From Bacteroidota bacterium (GTDB lineage: Bacteria > Bacteroidota > Bacteroidia > Bacteroidales > Paludibacteraceae), in contig JAKLIM010000060.1 of assembly GCA_022709605.1 (NCBI GenBank), positions 1-13,908 on the forward strand: 13,908 nucleotides of DNA, in the 5' to 3' direction. The notes below the pieces were generated by a model. That model was not told where the DNA came from. It ran no database searches and saw only the letters and a program-made list of their open reading frames with translations. The translations under genes and the position numbers were made by a program. This document shows, one piece after another, positions 1-7,246 of the stretch. Numbering within the stretch: the stretch's first letter is position 1; each line of letters opens with the position of its first letter.

Positions 1-231
1 ACATAAAAATTGATCTGAGGAATCAAATATTGAGTCGAAGAATTTAATGGAATCAAGAATTTGCGTTCCTCCTTGTAAATGATACGTACCAAACAGATAG
101 GAAGGCGTTTTGAGTTTATTGCCCGTTATTTCCCATAACATGCCATGTGTGGGTAAAGGTTCATGTTGTTTTATGGTGCAACTAAAAACAGAAAATAACA
201 ATAGTATTAGAAATAGTAGATAAGGTTTCAT
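1..231 (-). CDS. TraB/GumN-family lipoprotein, N-terminal part (truncated by window edge)
   Basis: Reading from the ATG at 231 down to base 1 gives 77 codons with no stop, so the gene continues out of the window. The product opens with a hydrophobic leader ending in a lipobox (V-F-S-C, Cys18), so it is predicted to be an exported lipoprotein. The mature part has MLWEITGNKLKTPSYLFGTYH (residues 31-51), which matches the start of the TraB/PrgY/GumN fold, where a W-E/K-I element is followed by S-Y-L-x-GT-x-H. Proteins of this family are implicated in metal-dependent peptidase-like or pheromone-shutdown activity, but their bacterial role is poorly defined, so no substrate is proposed. A -7 element lies at 312-305. 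The family call is from recognisable motifs only; the C-terminal half cannot be seen. Confidence 0.8.
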   Translation of the reverse strand, partial: MKPYLLFLILLLFSVFSCTIKQHEPLPTHGMLWEITGNKLKTPSYLFGTYHLQGGTQILDSIKFFDSIFDSSDQFLC

Positions 232-304
232 AATTTATGCTTGATTTAAGAGTAATCATTAATTGCTTTTTTTATAATGTTTGCTATTATAAAAAAATAA
301 GGTA

Positions 305-312
305 CAAATATA
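305..312 (-). promoter_or_regulatory. -7 promoter element (TATATTTG) for the TraB/GumN gene
   Basis: On the minus strand this reads TATATTTG, an exact match to the Bacteroidetes TAnnTTTG -7 consensus. It lies 74 bases upstream of the ATG at 231, so transcription would start near 298-300. No convincing TTG/TTTG -33 element is seen at 18-21 nt spacing. Confidence 0.45.
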
Positions 313-368
313 TAAAATATTTAATAAAGTTGTTTGTATTTCCGTCAGTGTGGTATTTAATCACATAC

Positions 369-398
369 GCAACAGACCGAAAAAAACCGGTCTGTTGC
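369..398 (-). terminator. 11-bp hairpin downstream of the mutarotase gene
   Basis: GCAACAGACCG (369-379) and CGGTCTGTTGC (388-398) are perfect inverted repeats with an 8-nt A-rich loop. It sits about 80 bases after the mutarotase stop on the minus strand and before the promoter of the next minus gene. There is no T-run after the stem on either strand, so it may be a transcript-end hairpin or RNA-stability element instead of a classic intrinsic terminator. Confidence 0.5.
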
Positions 399-436
399 TG
401 TTTGGAATAGAAAAAAGTTTCATATACTGCGTCTTT

Positions 437-475
437 CACCCCCTTTAGGGGGTCGGGGGGCATGTTGGGGGTCGT
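437..475. repeat. GC-rich palindromic element (C5-TTTA-G5 hairpin plus G-runs), REP-like
   Basis: A C5/G5 hairpin (439-443 and 448-452, loop TTTA) is followed by two further G-runs (455-460 and 467-471) immediately after the mutarotase stop codon. The composition is strikingly unlike the AT-rich surroundings. From memory, similar CCCCTAAAGGGG-type palindromes recur between genes in several Bacteroidetes genomes. Only one copy is visible in this window, so its repetitive nature is inference. Confidence 0.4.
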
Positions 476-476
476 T

Positions 477-1475
477 TTATTTCACATAAAACCTTGTGGT
501 TCCGCTCCATCTTTTTCCACTTTCTAAAACCTGAAATCCGGTTACTTTTGCCGGTAATTTCAGATTGGGAGCATTGATAGCCCAGGTTTGCGGTTCGGGA
601 CAAACCCAATCCACATCACCGCCATTATTCCACAAAGTCCAGTGTTTAAACTGATTGTCAACTTCGTAATAAACACTGATTTTCTTTTTTGTATTGGTTA
701 AAATTGCACCATGATAAGGTTTGCCGTTTTCCATGATGGCTTCGTCGGTCAGGGCCATTTCAATCGCCTTTCCCCTTACATTCATGCCCTCATTCCGTAA
801 TTGCATTTCTTCTTCCGATAAATCCAATAATTTTCCGGTGGGCAGGCTGCGATCAGACAAATCCCAACGTTTACCGGCCGATAAGCGTAATTTGTAATCG
901 GATGCAACTGTATTTTTCATAAATGGCAAACGAATGGGCGTGTGATATCCAACTCCCAAAGGCATGGTTTCGTCGCCGGTATTTCTGAAAGTAACAATGT
1001 GTGTCAATTCGTTATCGGTAAGAATAAACCTGATTTTACATATAAATTCATGAGGAAAATTTGCAAATATTTCATTATTAATTCTGTTCGAAAAATAACT
1101 TGCTTCCACTTCTACCGCATCTGCCGAAAATCGTGTATTTGTAATTGTAAACGGTTGCGATTTAATTATTCCGTGATGATAATTATTTTGTGCCGGAATG
1201 GTAATCGGATATTTATATTTTTTGTCACCAAAAGTATAAGTGCCATTTTCAATCCGATTGGGTGGAAAAAGCAAGGGTACACCAAATATTTGCGGACGGC
1301 TGATAAATGTTTCTATTTCGTCCTGTTCGGGCGTGCGAAGTATGTCTATTTTTTTCTTTTTATTATAAAGTCTTACTAAATTTGCTCCCACAGAAGGAAC
1401 AATAATAGCTTCATACACATTGGTTTCCATTAATACGGCATCCAATCCATGCCAGTTTATCTTTTCAATTTTCAT
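477..1475 (-). CDS. Aldose 1-epimerase (mutarotase) family protein
   Basis: This 332-residue protein has the aldose 1-epimerase (GalM/COG2017) fold signature. The visible family positions are an Arg after a buried strand (FPPNR, Arg74), the HHG motif (His100-His101), GYHTP with the second catalytic His178, and PEPQTW with the catalytic-base Glu294. Members interconvert alpha and beta anomers of free sugars in the cytoplasm; the specific sugar cannot be read from the sequence. There is no signal peptide. The length fits the family. The start at 1475 is preceded by an A-rich stretch and no Shine-Dalgarno sequence, as is usual here. The gene begins only 5 nt after the stop of the upstream nuclease gene, so the two are very probably co-transcribed from the promoter near 3446. 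Confidence 0.85.
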   Translation of the reverse strand: MKIEKINWHGLDAVLMETNVYEAIIVPSVGANLVRLYNKKKKIDILRTPEQDEIETFISRPQIFGVPLLFPPNRIENGTYTFGDKKYKYPITIPAQNNYHHGIIKSQPFTITNTRFSADAVEVEASYFSNRINNEIFANFPHEFICKIRFILTDNELTHIVTFRNTGDETMPLGVGYHTPIRLPFMKNTVASDYKLRLSAGKRWDLSDRSLPTGKLLDLSEEEMQLRNEGMNVRGKAIEMALTDEAIMENGKPYHGAILTNTKKKISVYYEVDNQFKHWTLWNNGGDVDWVCPEPQTWAINAPNLKLPAKVTGFQVLESGKRWSGTTRFYVK

Positions 1476-1480
1476 ATCTT

Positions 1481-3232
1481 TTATTTTTTAAAAATTATCA
1501 TTCTCTTCGATTTACCGGAAGCATCAATTCGTACAATATAGGCACCCGGCTGTAATTGTAAATCGCTTATATCAAAGTGATTTTCATTGTTTTCAATGCT
1601 ATGTTGCAATATTTTTACTCCGTTCAGTGTATAAATTTCAATTGTTCCTCCGGCCGCATTTGCTACGGTGATATAATCATCAAACATTGTTGGGAACAAT
1701 TTTATTTCTTCATTTTCAACACCCGGAACATTAGTATTTTCACCGAGATGAAGATAGACCAACACCGGATCGTGATCGGAATACCGATACATGTCGGGTT
1801 GATATGCAGAGCCGGAATATTCGAACATGGTGGGTTCGTCGGCATTCAGATGAAGCACTGAAAGTCCTGCAATCTGACTTTTTAAACTTAACGAAGCCAA
1901 CGCATTATCAAGATAACCCGCTTGATTACTATAAACATAAGTGTATGACGAATCGGCATGATAGGCACTGTGCAGGTCGGTGTAACCGCCATTGATGAGG
2001 GTTGTAATCGGATCTTCTTTGCCGTAAGCGTTTAAGTCTCCCATAATCAGCACATCTGCATCATTATAATATGTTTTATTTGTGTTCAGAAAATTCAGGG
2101 TCGAGTTCGATTCAGCAACACGGGTTGCATTATAGCAACTTTGTCCGTCGCCCTGATCAGCATCATCGCCTGAAGCAGAACTACATCCGCTTTTTGCTTT
2201 GAAATGATTCAAGCTGAAAATAAAGCGTTCGTTGTTGGATTTTAAAGTAAATGCCTGGGCTTTTTTCCTTCTGAGTGGTGAAGGTGATTCATTGTTTTTT
2301 ATGGATAAATAGGGTGTTACTTTATCGGTTCGGTACACGTAACCAACTTTTGTATAGGTTCCGTAAATGTCGCCACCATCGTCAACGTAAGCATAACGAC
2401 CAGCAACGGTTGCCGAATTCAGGGCATTTACAATCTTTTTCAATGCTTCCTGACCCTGTTCAATCTCAATCAAACCATAAATATCGGCATCAATTGCCAA
2501 CAATGCAGCTATTATTTTGGTGTGTTGTCGGGCAGCTAATTCTTCACTGTCAGGTCCGTAACCCTGTCCAAAGCTTGTGGTAAGGTAAATTTCGAGATTG
2601 GCAGCACATACTTTCAGGTTAAATTTGTCAGGTTGAGTTGGAGTTACCGGTCGTGAATTTCCATAAAAAACAGGAGCTGTAGCGGGATATACAACATATT
2701 TAAAAGATACATAATCAACTACCGCCTGTAGATTTCTTACACGTTCGCCTGTACGGCGTGTTCCATAAGTATCGGCCAAAGGAAGTGGTTTGAAAAATGA
2801 TGAAGTAATGCCATCATCAAGTGTAATTTGTGGTTTTGAATTGGCAGAAACGAAGGAAAAATAATCGGCAGAACCGGGCAGAGCCTGATTGGTCGGAATA
2901 AAAATCCGTGAAGGTGAAAGGGATAACTGCCCCTGCTGCTGCAAGTTATAGTTTGAATTTACATACAACATCTGGTCAAACTCCACCAACATTCCTTCGT
3001 ATTGTTCCCAATTAAAATCATCGGCATTGTACAGTACTTTAGTTGCAGGAAGTTGATTTCCTGATCCAACTAATGTTTGATTGGTAATCGTTTCAATTTG
3101 AGTCCTTCCTGAATATTCTGTTACTGTTCCGGTTACATTAATTTTATCTCCAATCGCCACATTATCAGTTGAGGTGGAAATGAAAACCCCATCGGATGTT
3201 GCCATATTTCCATCTCCCGTTATATCTTGCAA
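1481..3232 (-). CDS. Secreted nuclease with endonuclease/exonuclease/phosphatase domain and T9SS sorting tail (main fragment, frameshifted from its signal peptide)
   Basis: This frame carries almost all of an ExeM/NucH-like extracellular nuclease. Numbering from the TTG at 3232: an OB-fold-like (YhcR-type) N-terminal segment at about 1-65; an EEP-fold catalytic domain at about 204-497 with Asn212, Glu256/Glu258 (LIEIEQ), His343 (LNHFK), GDLN 398-401 and SDHDP 485-489, the metal-binding and catalytic set; and a C-terminal type IX secretion sorting domain at about 508-583 (KLFP at the start, then YTLNGVK, PGAYIVRI, ending MIIFKK). It should hydrolyse extracellular DNA or RNA. The TTG is not a real start: the frame stays open and homologous upstream to about 3277 (FTAKFIGSGKIGGYFL), and the signal peptide lies in another frame (3413-3269). 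Joined, the protein would be about 645 residues. It is either a recent pseudogene or a sequence error. The mutarotase gene follows 5 nt after the stop. Confidence 0.85.
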   Translation of the reverse strand: MQDITGDGNMATSDGVFISTSTDNVAIGDKINVTGTVTEYSGRTQIETITNQTLVGSGNQLPATKVLYNADDFNWEQYEGMLVEFDQMLYVNSNYNLQQQGQLSLSPSRIFIPTNQALPGSADYFSFVSANSKPQITLDDGITSSFFKPLPLADTYGTRRTGERVRNLQAVVDYVSFKYVVYPATAPVFYGNSRPVTPTQPDKFNLKVCAANLEIYLTTSFGQGYGPDSEELAARQHTKIIAALLAIDADIYGLIEIEQGQEALKKIVNALNSATVAGRYAYVDDGGDIYGTYTKVGYVYRTDKVTPYLSIKNNESPSPLRRKKAQAFTLKSNNERFIFSLNHFKAKSGCSSASGDDADQGDGQSCYNATRVAESNSTLNFLNTNKTYYNDADVLIMGDLNAYGKEDPITTLINGGYTDLHSAYHADSSYTYVYSNQAGYLDNALASLSLKSQIAGLSVLHLNADEPTMFEYSGSAYQPDMYRYSDHDPVLVYLHLGENTNVPGVENEEIKLFPTMFDDYITVANAAGGTIEIYTLNGVKILQHSIENNENHFDISDLQLQPGAYIVRIDASGKSKRMIIFKK

Positions 3233-3266
3233 AAAATAACCACCAATTTTGCCCGAACCAATAAAT

Positions 3267-3413
3267 TTAGCTGTAAATGCCTGTAGTTTTTACTTTTTGC
3301 GAAGTAAACGGACTTGAAGTGCCGGAACCCTGTATTTGAGGAATCGTAAGTGTGGTTTGAGCGTTTGCCTGCAATATAAATATGGTGAAAATGAAAAGTA
3401 GCGTTTTTTGCAT
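3267..3413 (-). pseudogene. Signal-peptide-bearing 5' end of the secreted nuclease, cut off by a frameshift
   Basis: From the ATG at 3413 this frame encodes 48 residues and then TAA (3269-3267). Residues 1-18 form a typical signal peptide ending A-N-A before Gln19, followed by TTLTIPQIQGSGTSSPF and then VKTTGI. The nuclease family continues here with a V-T-A motif, and TAKFIGSGKIGGYF is indeed found, but in the next frame. The break is at about 3278-3273, where ATTTACA would need two more bases (for example ATTGTTACA) to read I-V-T-A, or alternatively has one base too many. The ATG at 3413 is supported by a good promoter 26 bases upstream. With the break, the only exported product is a 48-residue stub. 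Confidence 0.75.
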
Positions 3414-3438
3414 AATACATTATTAGCGAATGGAAAGA

Positions 3439-3467
3439 CAAAGATAGGTAAAAAAGAAAATAAACAA
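3439..3467 (-). promoter_or_regulatory. Bacteroidetes-type promoter for the nuclease-mutarotase operon
   Basis: The minus strand has TATCTTTG (3446-3439), an exact TAnnTTTG -7 element, with TTG (3467-3465) 18 nt upstream as a -33 element. Transcription would start near 3433, giving a leader of about 20 nt before the ATG at 3413. Confidence 0.65.
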
Positions 3468-3670
3468 TTACGGGCATTACTTCAAACAGATAATTAGGTT
3501 CAATTGAAAATTCGTAAAATCGATCATTTATTCTGATTTGAAATTTATTGTGAACATAAGATGACATTTGAATTTAAAATATAGTTAAAAAAGCTCAAAT
3601 GAATCACTTTTAATTTTTTGCAATTAAACCTTCGACAAGCATTATGGTCAAAGAGGCATAATACAATTAA

Positions 3671-3707
3671 AGCAAGTAAACTTTAAAATTACTTGCTCTT
3701 TTTTATT
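3671..3707 (+). terminator. Terminator-like hairpin in the leader region of the TonB-type barrel gene
   Basis: AGCAAGTAA (3671-3679) pairs perfectly with TTACTTGCT (3689-3697) across a 9-nt loop, followed by CTTTTTTATT. This is the layout of an intrinsic terminator on the plus strand, yet no plus-strand gene lies before it in the 341-nt divergent gap. It ends about 48 bases before the ATG at 3755. It could end a small RNA or act as an attenuator for the barrel gene. Confidence 0.6.
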
Positions 3708-3754
3708 AAAGGTATACCCTGTGAAATATTAGTTAATTTATTATTATAATTAGA

Positions 3755-6589
3755 ATGAAAAAAAGTTTTTTTAGTTTGCTGTTTCTGATTTTTATCTCCG
3801 CTCAAGCATTTGCCCAACACAGTATTCAATCCAGTGTTTTCGATTCCAAAAATGGTCTTCCACTCGAAATGGCGACAGTCCGTTTATTAAAACAAAATGA
3901 TTCAACATTGGTACAAGGTGTACAGACTGATGTTAATGGTGGTTTTACATTACCAAAAGTAAAAGCCGGAAATTACATTTTGGTTATAAGCACAGTAGGT
4001 TACTTAGATCACAAACGCAACATTAGTATAGATAAAAAAGATTTGATTCTGAAAGGTATTCAATTGGTTGAAAACGCTAAACTTTTATCGGAAGTAGAAG
4101 TAAAAGGAACTGCTGCTCAAATGGTTGTAAAAGGTGACACGCTCGAATATAATGCTACAGCATTTAAAACACCCGAAAATGCTGCCGTGGAGGAACTTCT
4201 AAAAAAACTACCCGGAGTTGAAATTAGTGCCGAAGGAAAAATAACTGTCAACGGCGAAGAAGTTAAAAAAATACGCCTTGATGGAAAAAAATTCTTTGAT
4301 GGCGATATTGAACAAGCGACAAAGAATTTGCCCGCCGATATGATTGAGAAAATTCAGGTATTGGAGCAAAAATCCGATATGGCTTTGCTTACCGGCTTTG
4401 AAGATGGTGATACCGAGCGAATTATCAACCTAACAACCAAAAGCAACCGACGCAAAGGACTGTACGGAAATGTGAACGGAGGACTTGGTGCTGATATTAA
4501 TAAAGATTTCAGATACGATAGTAATTTGTCATTGAATATTATGAATGGCGATTCGCAAACGTCTATCAATGCCGGTGCAAATAATTTAAATACTTCTCGA
4601 AGCAGTCGTGGACGTGGTTCATGGGGTGGTGGAGCAAACGGTGGTATCACTACTTCACAAAATATTGGGATAAATAACAATGCGATTATTAACGATAAAT
4701 TTAAAGTCGGGGGTGATATGACTGTTAATCATGCCAATAATTTTAGCGATACCGAAAGTAACCGAACCAGCTATTTATCGGAAACCACCTACAATGATGT
4801 ATCGAAAAATGTATCGGGCAATGATAAATACGAAGCCAATGCGCGGTTGGAACTTGAGTGGAAAATTGACACTTTACGAACACTGATTGTACAGCCAAGA
4901 TTTAACTACAGTTCAACCGATTCATACAACACCAATGAGTATTCGTACCTGACGGAAGGTGACAGTACCAGTTGGGGAAATTCGAACAATAACGGTTTAA
5001 GTACTTCGGTTTCAGGTGGTGTAAATGTAATTTATAACCGAAAATTCAGTTCTAAAAAAGGACGTACTTTGACAACAAGTTTCGGTACCGACTTTTCGCA
5101 AAGCGACAATGACAGCTATAATTTATCCAATAAATTTACTCCGGATACCACAATTCATATTGATCAGTTTACGAATAATCGCTCGAACAGATTCAGTTCA
5201 AATATCCGTTTATCGTATGTAGAACCACTGTGGAACTACAAAAACATGTTGGAAATAGCCGTGTCGGCCAGTAAAACAAATACCACTTCGGAAAAGAAAC
5301 AATACAGCAAAGATGCGAATGACAAGTATACTATTTTTAATAATGAGTATAGCAATAATTTTGAAAACGATTTTTTACGCGAAACCATAGAACTTAACTA
5401 CCGCTATACCGAAAAGGATTACAACCTTATGATCGGGTTAAACGGTGAACCATCGCAAACAAAAAACATTCGTACATATGGTAACGGTATAACAAGCGAT
5501 ACCACTTACGGCGTTTTCAATCTTGCACCTTCGGGAAGATTTCAATATAATTTTGGCAAGAAGCAATTTGCACGAATTGATTACCGCGGACGTACACAAC
5601 AACCATCGATCAATCAAATGCAACCGGTAAAAAACAACAATGACCTGATGTCCGAAACCGTTGGAAATCCGTTGTTAAATCCCGCATTTTCGCACAGTTT
5701 GCGATTGATGTACAGCACTTTCAATGATAAAACCTTTTCGTCGTTCAATACGTTTTTAAATGCCGAAGGGGTAAAAGATGCATTGGTTTCGAATAAAATT
5801 TACGATAATACGCTGAAACAATACAATCAAACGATAAACTCTAATTCCATACCGGTTTCGTTAAACTGGAACGTAATGTACAACACGCCTATTATTCAAA
5901 AGCGATTGCATTTTAACACCAGCACCAACACCGGTTACCGTACTCAGTACAGTAATATTACAAGAAACGTGAACGCTACCGAGATTGATTTGGATCATTT
6001 GCAATTGGGCGATTTAAGCAAAACCCGCACCTACAATGCTTCCGAAGCCATTTCGCTCACATTTACGCATGATGTTATTGAACTGGGCATTAGAGGAAAT
6101 ATTGGTTACTCAAACTCATTGAACAATTTGAAAAATATTGAGACAGAAATTTGGAACTGGTCAGGAAGAGGGAATGTTGTCATCCGGTTCCCGTATAATT
6201 TTGTATTAAGTTCTGATATAGCCTATTCCGACCGTGCCGGTTATACCAACATGGATCAAAGTGAAATTATGTGGAATGCTTCGTTGGATAAAACGATGTT
6301 TAAAAACAAAGGAACTATATCATTTAAAGCAAATGACATTTTGCGTCAACGACTTAATATCCGTCAGACAGTAGGCGATAATTACATTCAATACAGCAGC
6401 TACAATACATTACCCTCTTATTTCATGGTTAGTTTTACTTATAAAATTAATAAATTTGGTGGTAGAAGTAATACCCAGGGCGATCGCCCCGATTTCAACC
6501 GTTTTGGCCCCGGAATGCGCCCTGAAGGTGGCGGAGGTGGATTCAGAGGTGGACATGGTGGTGGCGGAATGCCCGAAGGTGCATTTTAA
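3755..6589 (+). CDS. TonB-dependent-receptor-like outer membrane beta-barrel protein with Gly-rich C-terminal tail
   Basis: The 944-residue product starts with a signal peptide (1-20, cleavage after AFA before Gln21). Residues about 22-105 form a carboxypeptidase-regulatory-like beta-sandwich (LEMATVRLL, TDVNGGFTLPKVKAGNYIL). About 112-230 form a plug-like domain (ENAAVEELLKKLPGVEIS, IRLDGKKFFDGD). The rest is a long outer-membrane barrel rich in N/S/T and alternating aromatic residues, matching the OMP_b-brl_3 group of TonB-receptor-like proteins. The final strand (YFMVSFTYKINKF) is followed by a 43-residue Gly/Arg-rich tail (902-944) ending in Phe; a second Gly-rich patch is at 281-300. The family resides in the outer membrane and probably imports or exports an unknown ligand. 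There is no SusD or GLPGLI partner here: the gene is monocistronic and ends at a strong bidirectional terminator. Confidence 0.85.
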   Translation: MKKSFFSLLFLIFISAQAFAQHSIQSSVFDSKNGLPLEMATVRLLKQNDSTLVQGVQTDVNGGFTLPKVKAGNYILVISTVGYLDHKRNISIDKKDLILKGIQLVENAKLLSEVEVKGTAAQMVVKGDTLEYNATAFKTPENAAVEELLKKLPGVEISAEGKITVNGEEVKKIRLDGKKFFDGDIEQATKNLPADMIEKIQVLEQKSDMALLTGFEDGDTERIINLTTKSNRRKGLYGNVNGGLGADINKDFRYDSNLSLNIMNGDSQTSINAGANNLNTSRSSRGRGSWGGGANGGITTSQNIGINNNAIINDKFKVGGDMTVNHANNFSDTESNRTSYLSETTYNDVSKNVSGNDKYEANARLELEWKIDTLRTLIVQPRFNYSSTDSYNTNEYSYLTEGDSTSWGNSNNNGLSTSVSGGVNVIYNRKFSSKKGRTLTTSFGTDFSQSDNDSYNLSNKFTPDTTIHIDQFTNNRSNRFSSNIRLSYVEPLWNYKNMLEIAVSASKTNTTSEKKQYSKDANDKYTIFNNEYSNNFENDFLRETIELNYRYTEKDYNLMIGLNGEPSQTKNIRTYGNGITSDTTYGVFNLAPSGRFQYNFGKKQFARIDYRGRTQQPSINQMQPVKNNNDLMSETVGNPLLNPAFSHSLRLMYSTFNDKTFSSFNTFLNAEGVKDALVSNKIYDNTLKQYNQTINSNSIPVSLNWNVMYNTPIIQKRLHFNTSTNTGYRTQYSNITRNVNATEIDLDHLQLGDLSKTRTYNASEAISLTFTHDVIELGIRGNIGYSNSLNNLKNIETEIWNWSGRGNVVIRFPYNFVLSSDIAYSDRAGYTNMDQSEIMWNASLDKTMFKNKGTISFKANDILRQRLNIRQTVGDNYIQYSSYNTLPSYFMVSFTYKINKFGGRSNTQGDRPDFNRFGPGMRPEGGGGGFRGGHGGGGMPEGAF

Positions 6590-6613
6590 GCAAATTCATT
6601 AAAATACCAAACT

Positions 6614-6647
6614 AAAAAAGGTTACATTTTTCAATGTAACCTTTTTT
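6614..6647. terminator. Bidirectional intrinsic terminator between convergent genes
   Basis: A perfect 15-bp inverted repeat (6614-6628 with 6633-6647) with a TTTC loop has A6 at one end and T6 at the other. It can therefore terminate both the plus-strand barrel gene (ends 6589) and the minus-strand AlaX gene (ends 6684). Confidence 0.9.
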
Positions 6648-6683
6648 AATTTTAAAATGCGGAATATTTGATATGTATATTAT

Positions 6684-7142
6684 TTAAACAAGTTTAAATC
6701 TCACCCTCCAACGTCCGTTTTCAAAATCGTGACTTATAATTTCAAATCGTCCCAGTTCTGAAGTGTTCTCCACATGTTGACCAATACACGCACAGGCATC
6801 GTAATCGCCCACCCGAATCACGCGTAAAGTTTCGGAAGCATCTTCAGGAAGTTTCGATAAATCGGCAATTTTCGCAGCATCATCTCTCGTCATCAATTCT
6901 TCATACACAGGTAGATGCATCGCAATTATTTCGTTTACCTTTTTTGTAATTTCAGCAATTTGAGCTTCGGTAGGTGCAGCGGGCAAAATATAATCACATT
7001 TGCTTTTTTTTCTTTCGATATGCGCATTTACCGAACGTCCGCAATGAAACATCCGAACCATAGTTTGATTTAAAATATGTTCGCAGGTGTGCATGGGCTC
7101 GTTGTAGAGTTTTTTAGCTTCGTTTAAAATGGGTTCATCCAT
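6684..7142 (-). CDS. AlaX-type alanyl-tRNA editing protein (short form)
   Basis: This 152-residue protein matches the stand-alone editing domain related to the second additional domain of alanyl-tRNA synthetase. The zinc/catalytic set is present: HTCEH (His18, His22) near the N-terminus and C-x3-H in CIGQH (Cys119, His123) near the C-terminus. Such proteins act in the cytoplasm as trans-editing deacylases that hydrolyse mischarged tRNA-Ala (typically Ser-tRNA-Ala), guarding translation fidelity. The length and lack of the long N-terminal beta domain indicate the short AlaX class. The gene is monocistronic, with its own -7 element 21 bases upstream of the ATG and a bidirectional terminator downstream. 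Exact amino-acid specificity is not readable from sequence. Confidence 0.85.
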   Translation of the reverse strand: MDEPILNEAKKLYNEPMHTCEHILNQTMVRMFHCGRSVNAHIERKKSKCDYILPAAPTEAQIAEITKKVNEIIAMHLPVYEELMTRDDAAKIADLSKLPEDASETLRVIRVGDYDACACIGQHVENTSELGRFEIISHDFENGRWRVRFKLV

Positions 7143-7162
7143 GATTAAAAATTTTATGACTG

Positions 7163-7170
7163 CAAAGATA
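7163..7170 (-). promoter_or_regulatory. -7 promoter element (TATCTTTG) for the AlaX gene
   Basis: The minus strand reads TATCTTTG, an exact TAnnTTTG match identical to that of the nuclease promoter, 21 bases upstream of the ATG at 7142. It lies just after the terminator of the upstream permease gene, so AlaX has its own transcript with a leader of about 15 nt. No clear -33 TTG is visible. Confidence 0.5.
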
Positions 7171-7191
7171 AACTAAAAGTGTAGAAATGAA

Positions 7192-7223
7192 AAAAGCCTT
7201 CGCAAATTATTGTGAAGGCTTTT
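7192..7223 (-). terminator. Intrinsic terminator of the DUF5020-permease operon
   Basis: AAAAGCCTTCGCAA (7192-7205) pairs with TTGTGAAGGCTTTT (7210-7223), a 14-bp stem with one G-T wobble and an ATTA loop. On the minus strand the stem runs into a T-run ahead of the AlaX promoter. It lies 24 bases after the permease stop. Confidence 0.85.
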
Positions 7224-7246
7224 CAATAAATTTTCTAATAAAATAA

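Larger units (their letters stand above)
3414..3754. other. Divergent intergenic region between nuclease and TonB-type barrel genes
   Basis: This 341-nt region holds the nuclease promoter (3439-3467) and a plus-strand terminator-like hairpin (3671-3707). A weak inverted repeat ATTATG/CATAAT (3641-3660 region) and two copies of CAATTAAA lie before that hairpin. No good TAnnTTTG element is seen for the plus-strand gene at 3755; it may use a degenerate or alternative-sigma promoter. No convincing protein gene is present. Confidence 0.5.

Noticed and set aside
3220..3567. Open minus-strand frame of 115 codons overlapping the nuclease 5' end
   Set aside because: Its second half is the out-of-frame reading of the nuclease signal peptide and N-terminus, its first half covers the promoter region, and the sequence has no recognisable domain. 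The nuclease ATG at 3413 with its promoter explains the region better.
3644..3661. Five-codon mini-ORF (MVKEA) just before the orphan terminator, as a possible attenuator leader peptide
   Set aside because: Too short and without any amino-acid bias or ribosome-binding context; expected by chance in a region of this size.
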